Assembly: GCA_021654635.1 (NCBI GenBank)
Contig: AP025179.1
Span: forward strand, 2,542,001 to 2,606,000
Origin: Mycobacterium kiyosense
GTDB lineage: Bacteria > Actinomycetota > Actinomycetes > Mycobacteriales > Mycobacteriaceae
Reading direction: 5' to 3'
DNA length: 64,000 nucleotides
In this document: piece after piece, positions 12,155 to 22,551 of the stretch
Layout of the letters: each line of letters begins with the position of its first letter
How positions within the stretch are numbered: the first letter of the stretch is position 1
Program-made: the position numbers and the translations under genes
Notes under the pieces: model-generated
Databases searched by the model: none
Seen by the model: only the letters and a program-made list of their open reading frames with translations
What the model was told of the DNA's origin: nothing

Positions 12155-12885
12155 TCAGCTTGAGGATTGGTCGCTGGGTGTGCTGAACCGGGGCGAGCGG
12201 TCCCGGCTGACCCAGGCCAGCAGCGCGACCACCCCCGCGGCCGCGAACGCCGCGATGCCCAGCCAGATTCCGGCTCCGGTGAACGATCGGGTGTTGGGGT
12301 CGGTGTAGCGGGCGGTCGCGGTCATGGTGCTCACCACGCCCGGCTTTGAGCTTCCACTGCACCACCTCGGGTTCGATCCGGTCGCCGTTGGTGGAGGTGA
12401 CGGTTCCCGGGAAGGCGACGGTCAGCTGGACGTCGGCCTCGGGGTCGGTCAGCGAGGTCAGGTCGGCGCGGCCTTCCAGCATCACCAGGTTGCCGTTGCG
12501 GCGCAGCGACAGATTCACCCCGGCGGCATCGGAGTTCAGGTGAGCCAGCTGGGGCAACTCGGCGAAGGTCAGGTCGGAGAAGACCGCCTGCGACCCCACG
12601 TAGCCGTCGCTGTCGTAGTTGGAGACGGCGACTTTCTGGCTGAACGGCAGGTTGGTGTCCAGCCTGGGGGCCGGTGTCCTTGTTGTTCTTGGGTTTTGCG
12701 GCGGCGATGATCTCGCCGGACACCTGGTCGTCGGGCGAGATGGTGAGCGAGGCGCGGACCCGCAGGCAGCCGGTGGCCAACGGCACCAGCATCAGCAGCA
12801 GCACGATGGCCAGCATGCGGCGCCGGTCCCGCTGCGCCCGAAGGCGGGCGGGGGACACGGTTGGCGGGGGAGAGCTCACGCGCAC
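12155..12885 (-). CDS. lppM: Lipoprotein LppM, two frameshifts
   Basis: The N-terminal region is a lipoprotein signal with hydrophobic core LAIVLLLMLVP and lipobox LATGC. The body matches LppM (Rv2171), with SGEIIAAAKPKN, GSQAVFSDLTFAELPQL and DRIEPEVVQWKLK. A C-terminal membrane helix (GIWLGIAAFAAAGVVALLAW) follows. Two +1 shifts separate these parts. One extra C lies in a C5 run after KDTGP, near 12665-12670. One extra G follows WKLKAG, near 12340-12345. Without them there is one frame of about 242 codons. LppM is linked in M. tuberculosis to phagosome interaction. The start GTG 12885 is uncertain; GTG 12879 is an alternative. Confidence 0.85.
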
Positions 12886-12954
12886 CAGGTCATCGTGCCA
12901 GACCCGGTGCGCCGTTCTGCTCAGCCGCCCGGTTGCGACACGGCCGGTGCGCCG

Positions 12955-13557
12955 CTAGAGCGGCAGCGGGCGGCCCAGGATCGCGAACGCCCTGGGGTCC
13001 CCGACGAAGTGGTAGCTGCGGATGACGTCGGTGAAACCCAGCCGGCGATACAACCGCCAGGCCCGGTTGGCTTCACCGTTGGTCTCCGGAGTGGAGAGCA
13101 GGACGTTGGCTTCGGAGCGACCGGCCAGCAGGCGCCGGGCCAGCGCCTCGCCGACGCCGCGACCCTGGGCGCGGGGATGGATGTGCAGCTCGGTGAGCTC
13201 GAAGTAGCTGTTCATCAGCCGCTCGATCGCGTGCGGCGGAAAACCGCTGCGCTGCAGGCCCAAAATCACCTGTTGTTGCCACCACTGGCCGGGCGCCCCG
13301 GGGTAGCCGTAGGCGATACCGACCAGCGGCGCGGCGCCCAGCTCACTCACCGAGGGTTGGTGGGTCGCATCGGCGGTGGCCAACTCGACGGCGGCGACGG
13401 CCTGCCAGCCGCTGCGCCGGGTGTGTTCGAGCCACATCGCGGCGCGCTGGCTCTCGGTGCCTTTGGGGTAACGCATCGCGTCGACGTACACGCGCAGCGC
13501 ATCGCCGAGGCGACGTTCCATTTCTTGCGGCGGCAGATCGATGAGGAATGTCGCCAA
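12955..13557 (-). CDS. GNAT-family N-acetyltransferase (Rv2170-like)
   Basis: The 200-residue protein has the acetyl-CoA loop in LHIHPRAQGRGVGEAL (R-x-x-G-x-G/A type) and the GNAT C-terminal strand with RLGFTD. The TTG start at 13557 gives ATFLIDLPP and is preceded by GAGGAGG about 9 nt upstream. An open frame continues further upstream to 13698 but is basic low-complexity and probably not translated. The M. tuberculosis orthologue has been reported to acetylate metabolic enzymes; substrate here is not shown. Confidence 0.82.
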   Translation of the reverse strand: MATFLIDLPPQEMERRLGDALRVYVDAMRYPKGTESQRAAMWLEHTRRSGWQAVAAVELATADATHQPSVSELGAAPLVGIAYGYPGAPGQWWQQQVILGLQRSGFPPHAIERLMNSYFELTELHIHPRAQGRGVGEALARRLLAGRSEANVLLSTPETNGEANRAWRLYRRLGFTDVIRSYHFVGDPRAFAILGRPLPL

Positions 13558-13840
13558 TTCGCGGTGTCCTCCTCGTCTGCGGGTCGGCGGTGGAGCGGCT
13601 CGTGTGTGGTGGTTCCAGTATCGGACCCGGCGCTCGGGCCGTGGCGAGCGGCCGATGTGACGTGCTGCACGCCCGGTTGTCGCGGGCCATTTCGTCACAG
13701 TGGTCGGCGCCGGGATAGAATCGCCTGCGAATCAGTGGTACCGCGTAGATTGACCTCGTATCATCGGAGTTAATTGCCCCGCAACGGGCGTGCGTGTGCT
13801 ATCGGTTGCTATGTGACAGTGTTTCGGCAAGGAGGGACGA

Positions 13841-14242
13841 ATGCCACTCTCCGATCATGAGCAGCGAATGCTCGACCAGATCGAGAGCGCTCTCTATGCC
13901 GAGGATCCCAAGTTCGCGTCCAGTGTGCGCGGCGGGGGCTTTCGCGCCCCGACTGCGCGCCGGCGCCTGCAGGGGACGGCGCTGTTCTTTGTCGGCCTGG
14001 CGATGTTGGTGTCCGGGGTGGCGTTCAAGGCCACGATGATTGGGACCTTCCCGATTTTGAGCGTGCTGGGATTCGTCGTCATGTTCGGCGGCGTGGTGTA
14101 CGCCGTCACCGGCCGGCGTCTCACCGGGAAGCCGGATCGCGGGGGAGCCACTGCGATCTCGCGTCCGCGTCGTTCCAAGGGCGCGGGCAGCTCGTTCACC
14201 AACCGCATGGAGGAGCGTTTCCGCCGCCGCTTCGACGAGTAG
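13841..14242 (+). CDS. DUF3040 membrane protein (Rv2169c-like)
   Basis: This 133-residue protein starts at ATG 13841 after a strong AAGGAGG site. The N-terminus MPLSDHEQRMLDQIE is the DUF3040 signature. Two adjacent membrane helices follow (about 47-64 and 68-86), then a basic tail. No enzymatic motif is present. It is the last gene before the mraZ promoter region. Function unknown. Confidence 0.8.
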   Translation: MPLSDHEQRMLDQIESALYAEDPKFASSVRGGGFRAPTARRRLQGTALFFVGLAMLVSGVAFKATMIGTFPILSVLGFVVMFGGVVYAVTGRRLTGKPDRGGATAISRPRRSKGAGSSFTNRMEERFRRRFDE

Positions 14243-14558
14243 TCAAGCGCGACAACAGATGACGGGGCTGCCGAGAGGCGGTCCCGTTTTCGTTGGCTAG
14301 CTGGTGGTGCGGCCACCATTGCAGATCCGGGAGTGCTGGACCCGCCCGACGGGCCGTGCGACTTCAACTCGTGTCCGGTTCGTAGCGCACTTGTGCCCTG
14401 CCTGCCCCACCGCGCCCCACCGGCCCCCATTCGTCGGTTTTGCGCCTGTGAGCTGCGATTTCGCACCGCTCATCCGGTGGCGTGGCGGCCCTGAATTCGG
14501 CTTGAACGCGGGACGGGTGGGCAAAACGCCACTCCGGGACGCGCGGAGGGGGCGTTTA
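14243..14558. other. Non-coding stretch upstream of the mraZ operator
   Basis: This stretch is in frame with mraZ in one frame, but its codons lack the third-position pattern of the neighbours and no homology is recognisable. I treat it as promoter/leader DNA of the dcw cluster. No clear terminator hairpin was found. Confidence 0.5.
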
Positions 14559-14593
14559 TGGGGAGAAGTGGGGAGTTGTGGGGTATGGTGGCC
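14559..14593 (+). promoter_or_regulatory. MraZ box array (four 10-bp-phased TGG repeats)
   Basis: TGGGG occurs at 14559-14563, 14569-14573 and 14579-14583, with a weaker TGGCC at 14589-14593. Each begins exactly 10 bp after the last. MraZ is known in other bacteria to bind TGGGN repeats with 5-nt spacers upstream of its own gene. The array ends 37 bp before the mraZ start, suiting autoregulation of the division cluster. Confidence 0.75.
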
Positions 14594-14630
14594 GAAGTGT
14601 TTGGGTGAGAAGCAAGTTGGAGGTGCCCCA

Positions 14631-15062
14631 GTGTTTCTCGGCACCTACACGCCCAAGCTCGACGACAAGGGGCGGCTCACGCTGCCGGCCAAGTTTCGCG
14701 ACGCACTGGCAGGGGGGTTGATGGTCACCAAGAGCCAAGATCACAGCCTCGCCGTCTACCCGCGGACGGAGTTCGAACTGCTGGCCCGCAAGGCCAGCAA
14801 GGCCCCGCGCAGCAACCCCGAGGCGCGTGCGTTTCTGCGTAACCTGGCCGCCGGCACCGACGAGCAGCACCCCGACGCGCAGGGCCGGATCACGCTGTCG
14901 GCCGACCACCGGCGCTACGCGGGCCTGTCCAAGGACTGCGTGGTGATCGGGGCGGTCGATTACCTCGAGATCTGGGACGCGCAAGCCTGGCACGACTATC
15001 AGCAAATCCATGAAGAGAACTTCTCCGCGGCCAGCGATGAAGCACTCGGCGACATCTTCTGA
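14631..15062 (+). CDS. mraZ: Transcriptional regulator MraZ
   Basis: This is a 143-residue protein with two SpoVT/AbrB-like repeats. The first contains [18 protein letters not shown] and the second [17 protein letters not shown], each with the D-x-x-G-R-hydrophobic core. GTG 14631 is preceded by TTGGAGG with 7-nt spacing and gives the exact family length. It heads the division and wall gene cluster and probably represses its own promoter through the boxes at 14559-14593. Confidence 0.95.
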   Translation: MFLGTYTPKLDDKGRLTLPAKFRDALAGGLMVTKSQDHSLAVYPRTEFELLARKASKAPRSNPEARAFLRNLAAGTDEQHPDAQGRITLSADHRRYAGLSKDCVVIGAVDYLEIWDAQAWHDYQQIHEENFSAASDEALGDIF

Positions 15063-15063
15063 G

Positions 15064-16220
15064 GTGCATGCCTGTGCACCGTGGTCTCTGCCCGAACCGA
15101 CCCTGGCGTACTTCCCCAACGCCAGGTGCGTGCTTTCGGACAGGGACCTCGGTGCACGGGCGGGACGGCAAGTAGTCGCACACAGCCCGGGAGGTCTCGC
15201 GGTGGCTGACCAGCCGGCCTCCGGCACAAGCGATTTCGGCCATGTACCGGTCCTGGCGCAGCGCTGCTTGGAATTGCTCAACCCGGCGCTGACCCGCCAC
15301 CACCCGGACGGTTCCGGTGCCGTCCTGGTCGACGCCACCCTGGGCGCCGGGGGGGCACGCCGAACGGTTCCTCACCGCATTGCCGGGTCTGCGACTGATC
15401 GGGCTGGACCGCGACCCGAGCGCGCTGGACATCGCCGGCACGCGGCTGGCCCCGTTCGCCGACCGCATCACTCTGGTACACACCCGCTACGACGGCATCG
15501 CCGATGCGCTGGCCGAATCCGGTTACGGCACAGTGGAATCGGTCGATGCGGTGCTGTTCGATCTGGGTGTCTCGTCGATGCAGCTGGACCGCGCCGAGCG
15601 GGGCTTCGCCTACGCCAAGGACGCGCCGCTGGACATGCGGATGGACCCGTCGTCTCCGCTGACCGCGGCAGACGTGGTCAACACCTACGACGAGGCCGAG
15701 CTGGCGGGCATTCTGCACCGCTACGGCGAGGAGCGATTCGCCCGGCGCATCGCGGCGCGGATCGTGCGCCGGCGCGCCCACACCCCCCTTCACCACGACG
15801 GCCGAACTGGTCGCGCTGCTTTACGAAGCGATCCCGGCGCCGGCGCGGCGTACCGGCGGCCACCCGGCCAAGCGCACCTTCCAGGCACTGCGCATCGCGG
15901 TCAACGACGAGCTGGAGTCGCTGCGCAGCGCCATTCCGGCGGCTCTGGACGCGCTGGTGGTCGACGGCCGCATCGTGGTGCTGGCCTACCAGTCGCTGGA
16001 GGACCGGATCGTCAAGCGCACGTTCGCCGACGCGACCGCCTCCCGGACACCGCCGGGGCTCCCGGTCGAACTTCCCGGCCATGGGCCGCGATTCCGGTCG
16101 CTGACGCACGGCGCAGAGCGGGCCGATGCGACCGAGATGGAGCGCAACCCGCGCAGCACCCCGGTGCGGCTGCGGGCCCTGCAACGAGTGGACCACGCGA
16201 GGGGGAAGGCACAGCCATGA
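15064..16220 (+). CDS. rsmH: 16S rRNA m4C1402 methyltransferase RsmH (MraW), two frameshifts
   Basis: This SAM-dependent methyltransferase acts on the 30S decoding site. Family segments appear in three frames: [15 protein letters not shown] plus [10 protein letters not shown], then [21 protein letters not shown] and [19 protein letters not shown], then [18 protein letters not shown] and SLEDRIVK. The shifts are one extra G in a G7 run at about 15348-15354 and one extra C in a C6 run at about 15782-15787. Corrected length is about 384 residues. GTG 15064 gives the long N-terminus; GTG 15202, behind GGGAGG, is a good alternative. The stop overlaps the ftsL start (ATGA). Confidence 0.9.
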
Positions 16221-17396
16221 GCAGACAGCGCGAGGCGACCAAGCGCCGCGACAGCGAGCGTCGCAGTTGGCGCGCCGGCGCCGGCCGCCCCACCGCGGCG
16301 GACCCGTCGGCGCGGCGGGGCCGGTCGCGCACGCCCGCGGCGCCCAACCGCGAGGCCCGGGTGCCGCGGTCGGGGCCGCAGACCTCGCCGATCACCCGAC
16401 CGGTGGACCGGCCGGCCCGGCCGAAGAACAGCAGCCAGGCCAAGGCACGGGCAAAAGCGCGGAAAGCCAAGGCGCCCAAAGTTGTTCGGCCCAAGTTGAC
16501 CGAACGCCTGGCTGCCCGGCTGGCCGAGATCGACCTGCGGCCGCACGTCCTGCTCAGCAGGGTCCCGTTCGTGGTGTTGATCATCGGTTCGCTGGGCGTG
16601 GGGCTGGGTCTGACGTTGTGGCTGTCCACCGCCGCCGCCGAGCGGTCCTATCAGCTCAGCGACGCCCGGGACCGCACCCGGATGCTGCAACAACAGAAGG
16701 AATCGCTGGAGCGCGACGTGCGGGACGCGGAGTCGGCGCCGGCGCTGTCGGAGGCGGCACGCAAGCAGGGCATGATCCCCAGCCGCGACACCGCCCACCT
16801 GGTCCAGGCTCCGGACGGCAACTGGGTCGTGGTCGGCACGCCCAAGCCGGCCGAGGGCGTCCCGCCGCCGCCGCTGAACACCAAGCTGCCCGAGGAGACG
16901 CCGCAGCCGCCGAAGCCGCAGGCGCCGCCCCCGGAGGTCGCGGTCCGGGTGCCCAGCCCCAACGATCCGGCCGCGCCTGCCCGGTCAGGGCCGCAGGTGC
17001 TGCTGCGCGGACCGGACGGTACGCCGACGCTGGCGGGGCCCCTTCCGCAAGGCCAGCTACCCGGAGTCCCCGGCCAGCTACCCGCAGTGCCCGGCCAGCT
17101 ACCCGCAGTCCCCGGTCAGCTACCCGCAGCGCCCGGCCAGCTACCCGGGGTCGCCGGGCAGGTGCCCGCCGCGCCAGGATTGACCCCTGCCGCACCGGGC
17201 GGGCAGGTGCCCGGCCAGGTGCCCGCGCCCAACTCGGTGCACTCGGGGCTGCTGCCGCCCCCGCTGTCACGGCCCCGGCTCCGGCGCTGCCGGCAGCGCC
17301 GCCCCGGTGTCCGCACCGCCGCTGGTGGTGCTGGCCCCGCCGGCGGCCCCCGCGCCGGCCGACACTGAACAGCCCGCGCCCGGGACGCCCCGATGA
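16217..17396 (+). CDS. ftsL: Cell division protein FtsL-like, proline-rich tail; C-terminal frame uncertain
   Basis: The protein has a basic cytoplasmic N-terminus (about 1-115), one membrane helix ([19 protein letters not shown]), a short coiled coil ([19 protein letters not shown]) and a long Pro-rich extracytoplasmic tail. This matches the FtsL-like Rv2164c between rsmH and pbpB, which links FtsQ/FtsB to FtsW/PbpB in the divisome. As written the frame ends at 17368 after an Arg-rich run. Two single-base deletions in C runs near 17262 and 17308 would instead continue a Pro/Ala tail to TGA 17394-17396, giving the usual ATGA overlap with pbpB. I prefer the longer reading. Confidence 0.82.
17051..17176 (+). 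repeat. 21-bp minisatellite encoding GQLPxxP heptads in FtsL
   Basis: Six tandem 21-bp units run from 17051 to 17176. They are close variants of GGCCAGCTACCCGCAGTCCC plus one base and encode [35 protein letters not shown] and GQVPAAP. Copy number changes would not shift the frame. Confidence 0.9.
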
Positions 17397-19420
17397 GCCG
17401 GGGCGACGCGCGGCGCGCCGAGCGCGGTCCGCGTCAGCCGCGCGAGGCCAAGAAGGGCCACCAACCCGCGCGGGCCCGGCGAAGCGACCGCCCGGACGTC
17501 CGGGAATCCCGCCGATTCCGCAAAGCCGGGAAAGCCGAAGCCAAACCCACACCGGTTGCGGGCGGCGGCCATTCGGCGAAGTTGCGCCGCACCCGCCAGG
17601 CGGTCCAGGTGGGCAACCGGGGCGCGTCGTTCGTGTTCCGGCACCGCACCGGCAACGTCATCATCGCCGTGCTGATGGTGGTCGCCATCAGCCAGCTGTT
17701 CTACCTGCAGGTGTCCAACGCCGCGCAGCTCAACGCCCAGGCCGCCGGTCAGCTCAAGGTCACCGACATCGAACGCGCGGTCCGCGGCGCCATCATCGAC
17801 CGCCACAACGACCGGCTGGCCTTCACCATCGAGGCGCGCGCACTGACCTTCCAGCCCAAGCGGGTCCGCCAGCAGCTGGAAGAGGCCAGGAGAAAGGCGC
17901 CCCAGGCGCCCGACCCGCAGGAGCGGCTGGCCGCCATCGCCAAGGAGATCGCCGGCAAGCTGAACAACAAGCCGGACGCACCGACCCTGCTGAAGAAGCT
18001 GCAGAGCAACGAATCGTTCGTGTATCTGGCTCGGGCCGTCGACCCCGCCATCGCGAACGCGATCTCGGCCAAGTACCCCGAGGTCGGCTCCGAACGGCAA
18101 GACCTGCGTCAGTACCCCGGCGGTTCGCTGGCGGCCAACATCGTCGGCGGCATCGACTGGGACGGGCACGGCCTGCTGGGGCTCGAGGACGCCCTGGACG
18201 CCATGCTCGCCGGCACCGACGGTTCGGTCACCTACGACCGCGGCTCCGACGGCGTCGTCATCCCCGGCAGCTACCGCAACCGGCACCGGGCGGTGTACGG
18301 GTCGACCGTCCAGCTCACCCTCGACGACGACATCCAGTTCTACGTCCAGCAGCAGGTGCAGCAGGCCAGGGACCTGTCCGGCGCGCACACCGTCTCGGCT
18401 GTCGTGCTCGACGCCCACACCGGCGAGGTGCTGGCCATGGCCAACGACAACACCTTCGACCCGTCGCAGGACATCGGCCGCCAGGCCGACCGGCAGCTGG
18501 GCAACCTGCCGGTGTCCTCGCCCTTCGAGCCCGGCTCGGTGAACAAGATCATCACCGCGTCCTCGGTCATCGAATACGGCCTGTCCAACCCCGACGAAGT
18601 CCTGCAGGTTCCGGGCTCCATCAACATGGGCGGGGTCAACATCCACGACGCCTGGGAGCACGGCGTGATGCCGTACACCACCACCGGGGTGTTCGGGAAG
18701 TCGTCCAACGTCGGAACCCTGATGCTGGCCCAGCGGGTGGGTCCGGAGCGCTTCTACGACATGGTCCGCAAGTTCGGGCTGGGGCAGCGCACCGGCGTCG
18801 GGCTGCCCGGTGAGAGCGCCGGGCTGGTGCCGCCGATCGACCAGTGGTCGGGCAGCACCTTCTCCAACCTGCCGATCGGCCAAGGCCTTTCGATGACCCT
18901 GCTGCAGATGGCGGGCATGTACCAGGCGATCGCCAACGACGGCGTGCGGATCCCGCCGCGCATCCTCAAGGCCACCATCGCGCCCGACGGCACCCGCACC
19001 GAGGAGCCGCGCCCGGAGGGCGTTCGGGTGGTCTCGGCCCAGACCGCCCAGACGGTGCGGCAGATGTTGCGCGCCGTCGTCCAGCACGACCCGATGGGCT
19101 ACCAGCAGGGCACCGGCCCGGCCGCCGCGGTGCCGGGCTACCAGATGGCCGGCAAGACCGGCACCGCCCAGCAGATCAACCCGGCGTGCGGCTGCTACTT
19201 CGAGGACGTCTACTGGATCACCTTCGCGGGCATGGCCACCGTCGACAACCCGCGCTACGTCATCGGCATCATGATGGACAACCCGCACAGCAACGCCGAC
19301 GGCACGCCCGGACACTCCGCCGCGCCGCTGTTCCACAACATCGCCGGCTGGCTGATGCAGCGCGAGAACGTGCCGCTGTCACCGGATCCTGGACCGCCGC
19401 TCACCCTGCAGGCGATGTAG
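17393..19420 (+). CDS. pbpB: Septal peptidoglycan transpeptidase PbpB (FtsI/PBP3)
   Basis: This 675-residue class B penicillin-binding protein has a long basic cytoplasmic N-terminus (about 80 residues), one membrane helix (VIIAVLMVVAISQLFYL), a pedestal domain and a transpeptidase domain. The active-site motifs are SVNK (about residue 382), SSN (about 437) and KTG (about 588). It crosslinks septal peptidoglycan with FtsW as glycosyltransferase partner. The frame is intact. It is followed after 100 bp by murE. Confidence 0.95.
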   Translation: MSRGDARRAERGPRQPREAKKGHQPARARRSDRPDVRESRRFRKAGKAEAKPTPVAGGGHSAKLRRTRQAVQVGNRGASFVFRHRTGNVIIAVLMVVAISQLFYLQVSNAAQLNAQAAGQLKVTDIERAVRGAIIDRHNDRLAFTIEARALTFQPKRVRQQLEEARRKAPQAPDPQERLAAIAKEIAGKLNNKPDAPTLLKKLQSNESFVYLARAVDPAIANAISAKYPEVGSERQDLRQYPGGSLAANIVGGIDWDGHGLLGLEDALDAMLAGTDGSVTYDRGSDGVVIPGSYRNRHRAVYGSTVQLTLDDDIQFYVQQQVQQARDLSGAHTVSAVVLDAHTGEVLAMANDNTFDPSQDIGRQADRQLGNLPVSSPFEPGSVNKIITASSVIEYGLSNPDEVLQVPGSINMGGVNIHDAWEHGVMPYTTTGVFGKSSNVGTLMLAQRVGPERFYDMVRKFGLGQRTGVGLPGESAGLVPPIDQWSGSTFSNLPIGQGLSMTLLQMAGMYQAIANDGVRIPPRILKATIAPDGTRTEEPRPEGVRVVSAQTAQTVRQMLRAVVQHDPMGYQQGTGPAAAVPGYQMAGKTGTAQQINPACGCYFEDVYWITFAGMATVDNPRYVIGIMMDNPHSNADGTPGHSAAPLFHNIAGWLMQRENVPLSPDPGPPLTLQAM

Positions 19421-19520
19421 CGGCCCCCGCTGCCTTCTGCAGACCCGGCGCGCGCAGCGAAAACCCCACCCGCGGATAGGTAGGGTGTCAACGCTGGTCG
19501 TGGCTGAGGGAGGTGAATGA

Positions 19521-21047
19521 GTGGTGCCCACTGCGCGGCGTCCCAGTGCGGTCCCCGGAGCTCGGTTGCCGGCGCTGGCCATGCAGGTCGGGGCCGTATC
19601 GGCGGACGGCGCGGCCGTCGTCCCGGACGTGCCCATCACCGGCGTGACGTTGCGCGCCCAGGAGGTGCGACCGGGCGATCTGTTCGCGGCGCTGCCCGGG
19701 TCGACCACGCACGGCGCCCGGCACGCCGGCCAGGCCCTGGAACGCGGTGCCGTCGCCGTGCTGACCGACGCCGCCGGGGCGGCCGAACTGGCCGGCGTCC
19801 CAGTGCCGGTGCTGGTGCATCCGGCGCCGCGCAGTGTGCTCGGCGGGCTCGCCGCCACCGTGTACGGGCGGCCGTCGGACCGGGTGACGGTCATCGGCAT
19901 CACCGGCACCTCGGGCAAGACCACCACCACGTATCTGGTCGAGGCCGGCTTGCGGGCCGCCGGCCGGGTTGCCGGGCTGATCGGCACCATCGGTGTCCGT
20001 ATCGACGGCGTCGACGTCCCCAGTGCCCTGACCACCCCGGAGGCGCCGGCGCTGCAGGCGCTGTTCGCGGCGATGGCTGAGGGCGGCGTCGACACCGTGG
20101 TGATGGAGGTGTCCAGTCATGCGCTGACCCTGGGCCGGGTGGACGGCACCGGGTTCGCCGTGGGCGCCTTCACCAACCTCTCGCGCGACCACCTGGACTT
20201 CCATCCGACCATGCAGGACTATTTCGAGGCCAAGGCGCTGCTGTTCGACCCAGCCTCGGCGTTGCGGGCCCGCGAGGTGGTGGTGTGCGTGGACGACGAC
20301 GCCGGGCGGGCGATGGCCGCCCGGGCCGGCAACGCGGTCACCGTGAGCGTCACCGACCAGCCGGCGCAGTGGCGCGCCGTGGACGTCACCCCACACGGGG
20401 CCGCCGGTCAGGAATTCACCGCCATCGATCCCGCCGGCGTGCACCACCGGGTCGGGATCGATCTGCCGGGCCACTACAACATCTCCAATTGTCTTGTCGC
20501 GCTGGCGATTCTGGACCTGGTCGGAGTTTCTCCGGAACAGGCGGTGCCGGGACTGCGCGAGATCCGGGTGCCGGGCCGGCTGGAACGGGTGGACCGCGGC
20601 CAGGACTTCCTGGCCCTGGTCGACTACGCCCACAAGCCCGGCGCGCTGCGGGCGGTGCTGAGCACGTTGCTGCGGCCGGACCGCCGGCTGGCGGTGGTGT
20701 TCGGCGCCGGTGGCGACCGCGACCCGGGCAAGCGTGCCCCGATGGGCGGGATTGCCGCCGAACTGGCCGACTTGGTCGTCATCACCGACGACAACCCGCG
20801 CAGCGAGGACCCCGCCGCCATCCGGCGCGAAATCCTTTACGGCGCAGCGCACGTCGGCAGGCAGGCCGACGTCGTCGAGATCGCCGACCGGCGCGCGGCC
20901 ATCCGGCACGCGGTGGCCTGGGCCGGCCCGGGCGACGTGGTGCTGATCGCCGGCAAGGGGCACGAGACCGGGCAGCGCGCAGCCGGCGAAGTCCGCCCGT
21001 TCGACGACCGGGTTGAACTCGCCCGCGCCCTGGAGGACCTGGCGTGA
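19521..21047 (+). CDS. murE: UDP-MurNAc-tripeptide ligase MurE (meso-DAP adding)
   Basis: The 508-residue Mur ligase carries the ATP loop GTSGKTTTT, the VSSHAL segment and the DNPRSEDP motif that marks meso-diaminopimelate specificity. It adds meso-DAP to UDP-MurNAc-L-Ala-D-Glu in the cytosol. The start is a GTG pair at 19521/19524 behind GGAGGTGA. The 3' end overlaps murF (GTGA). The frame is intact. Confidence 0.95.
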   Translation: MVPTARRPSAVPGARLPALAMQVGAVSADGAAVVPDVPITGVTLRAQEVRPGDLFAALPGSTTHGARHAGQALERGAVAVLTDAAGAAELAGVPVPVLVHPAPRSVLGGLAATVYGRPSDRVTVIGITGTSGKTTTTYLVEAGLRAAGRVAGLIGTIGVRIDGVDVPSALTTPEAPALQALFAAMAEGGVDTVVMEVSSHALTLGRVDGTGFAVGAFTNLSRDHLDFHPTMQDYFEAKALLFDPASALRAREVVVCVDDDAGRAMAARAGNAVTVSVTDQPAQWRAVDVTPHGAAGQEFTAIDPAGVHHRVGIDLPGHYNISNCLVALAILDLVGVSPEQAVPGLREIRVPGRLERVDRGQDFLALVDYAHKPGALRAVLSTLLRPDRRLAVVFGAGGDRDPGKRAPMGGIAAELADLVVITDDNPRSEDPAAIRREILYGAAHVGRQADVVEIADRRAAIRHAVAWAGPGDVVLIAGKGHETGQRAAGEVRPFDDRVELARALEDLA

Positions 21048-22551
21048 TCGATTTGACCGTCGCCGCGATCGCCGAGATCGTCGGCGGCACACTGGCCGAC
21101 ATCTCGCCGGAGCAGGCCGCGGCCACGCACGTCACCGGCACCGTGGAGTTCGACTCGCGTGCGGTCGGGCCGGGCGGACTGTTCCTGGCGCTGCCGGGTG
21201 CCCGCGCCGACGGGCACGACCACGCCGCGGGGGCCGTCGCCGCCGGTGCGGCGGTGGTGCTGGCCGCCCGCCCGGTCGGGGTACCCGCGATCGTCGTCGA
21301 ACCGGTCACCGCGCAGGACGGTCGGGCCGGGGTGCTCGAGCACGACACCGACGGTTCCGGTGCGGCGGTGCTGGCCGCGCTGGCCAAGCTGGCCGCCGCG
21401 GTGGCCGCCGACCTGGTCGCCGGGGGCCTGCGAATCATCGGGATCACCGGATCCTCGGGCAAGACGTCCACCAAGGACCTGGTGGCTGCCGTACTCGAGC
21501 CGCTGGGCGAGGTGGTCGCGCCGCCCGGTTCCTTCAACAACGAGCTGGGTCACCCCCTGGACGGTGCTGCGCGCGACCCGCGACACCGACTTTCTGGTGC
21601 TGGAGCTCTCGGCGCGCCATCCCGGCAACATCGCCGCGCTGGCGCGGATCGCGCCGCCGTCCATCGGGGTCGTCCTCAATGTCGGCACCGCGCACCTGGG
21701 GGAGTTCGGTTCCCAAGAAATGATCGCGCGAACCAAATCCGAACTGCCACAAGCTGTTTCGTCGTCCGGGGGTGGTCGTGCTCAACGCCGACGACCCGCT
21801 GGTCGCCGCGATGGCACAGGTCACCGCCGCCCGGGTGGTCCGAGTCGGCCGCGGCCAGGGCGCCGACGTCTGGGCCGGCCCGACGACCCTGGACGACCGG
21901 GCGCGAGCCCGCTTCACTTTGCATGCCGGCGACGCGCAGGCCGAAGTGCAGCTGGGCGTGTCCGGCGACCACCAGGTGAGCAACGCGCTGTGCGCGGCGG
22001 CCGTCGCGCTGGAATGCGGTGCCGACGTCGGGCAGGTGGCGGCTGCGCTCGCCGCGGCCGGCCCGGTCTCGCGGCACCGGATGCAGGTGAGCACCCGCGC
22101 CGACGGGGTGACGGTGATCGACGACGCCTACAACGCCAACCCCGACTCGATGCGCGCCGGCCTGCAGGCGCTCGCCTGGATCGCCCGCGGCGGGCAGGAC
22201 CGTCGCGGCGATCCGCGACGCAGCTGGGCGGTGCTGGGAGAGATGGCCGAGCTCGGCGCGGACGCGATAACCGAGCACGATCGCATCGGCAGGCTCGCGG
22301 TGCGATTAGATGTGTCTCGACTTGTTGTCGTGGGAACCGGGAGGTCGATGAGCGCCATGCACCACGGAGCGGTCATGGAGGGCTCATGGGGGTCGGAGGT
22401 AATCAGCGTGGCTGACCGGGACGCTGCCCTGGAACTGTTGCGCGCCGAACTGCGACCCGGGGACGTGGTGCTGGTCAAAGCGTCCAACTCGGCCGGGCTG
22501 GGGGAGTTGGCCGACGCGCTCGTCGCCGAGGGCGGGAGCGCACGCCGGTGA
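21044..22551 (+). CDS. murF: UDP-MurNAc-pentapeptide synthetase MurF, two homopolymer frameshifts
   Basis: MurF adds D-Ala-D-Ala to the UDP-MurNAc tripeptide. The three frames read in order [19 protein letters not shown] and [11 protein letters not shown], then [15 protein letters not shown] and [12 protein letters not shown], then [14 protein letters not shown] and [15 protein letters not shown]. The breaks are one extra C in a C5 run at about 21553-21557 and one extra G in a G5 run at about 21768-21772. Without them the product is 501 residues, the family length. An intact copy should be essential, so these look like sequence errors. It overlaps murE and mraY by 4 bp each. Confidence 0.92.

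Noticed and set aside
17267..19336. A 689-codon open frame antisense to pbpB
   Set aside because: High-GC genes give long antisense frames; it has no start signal or family motif and pbpB is certain.
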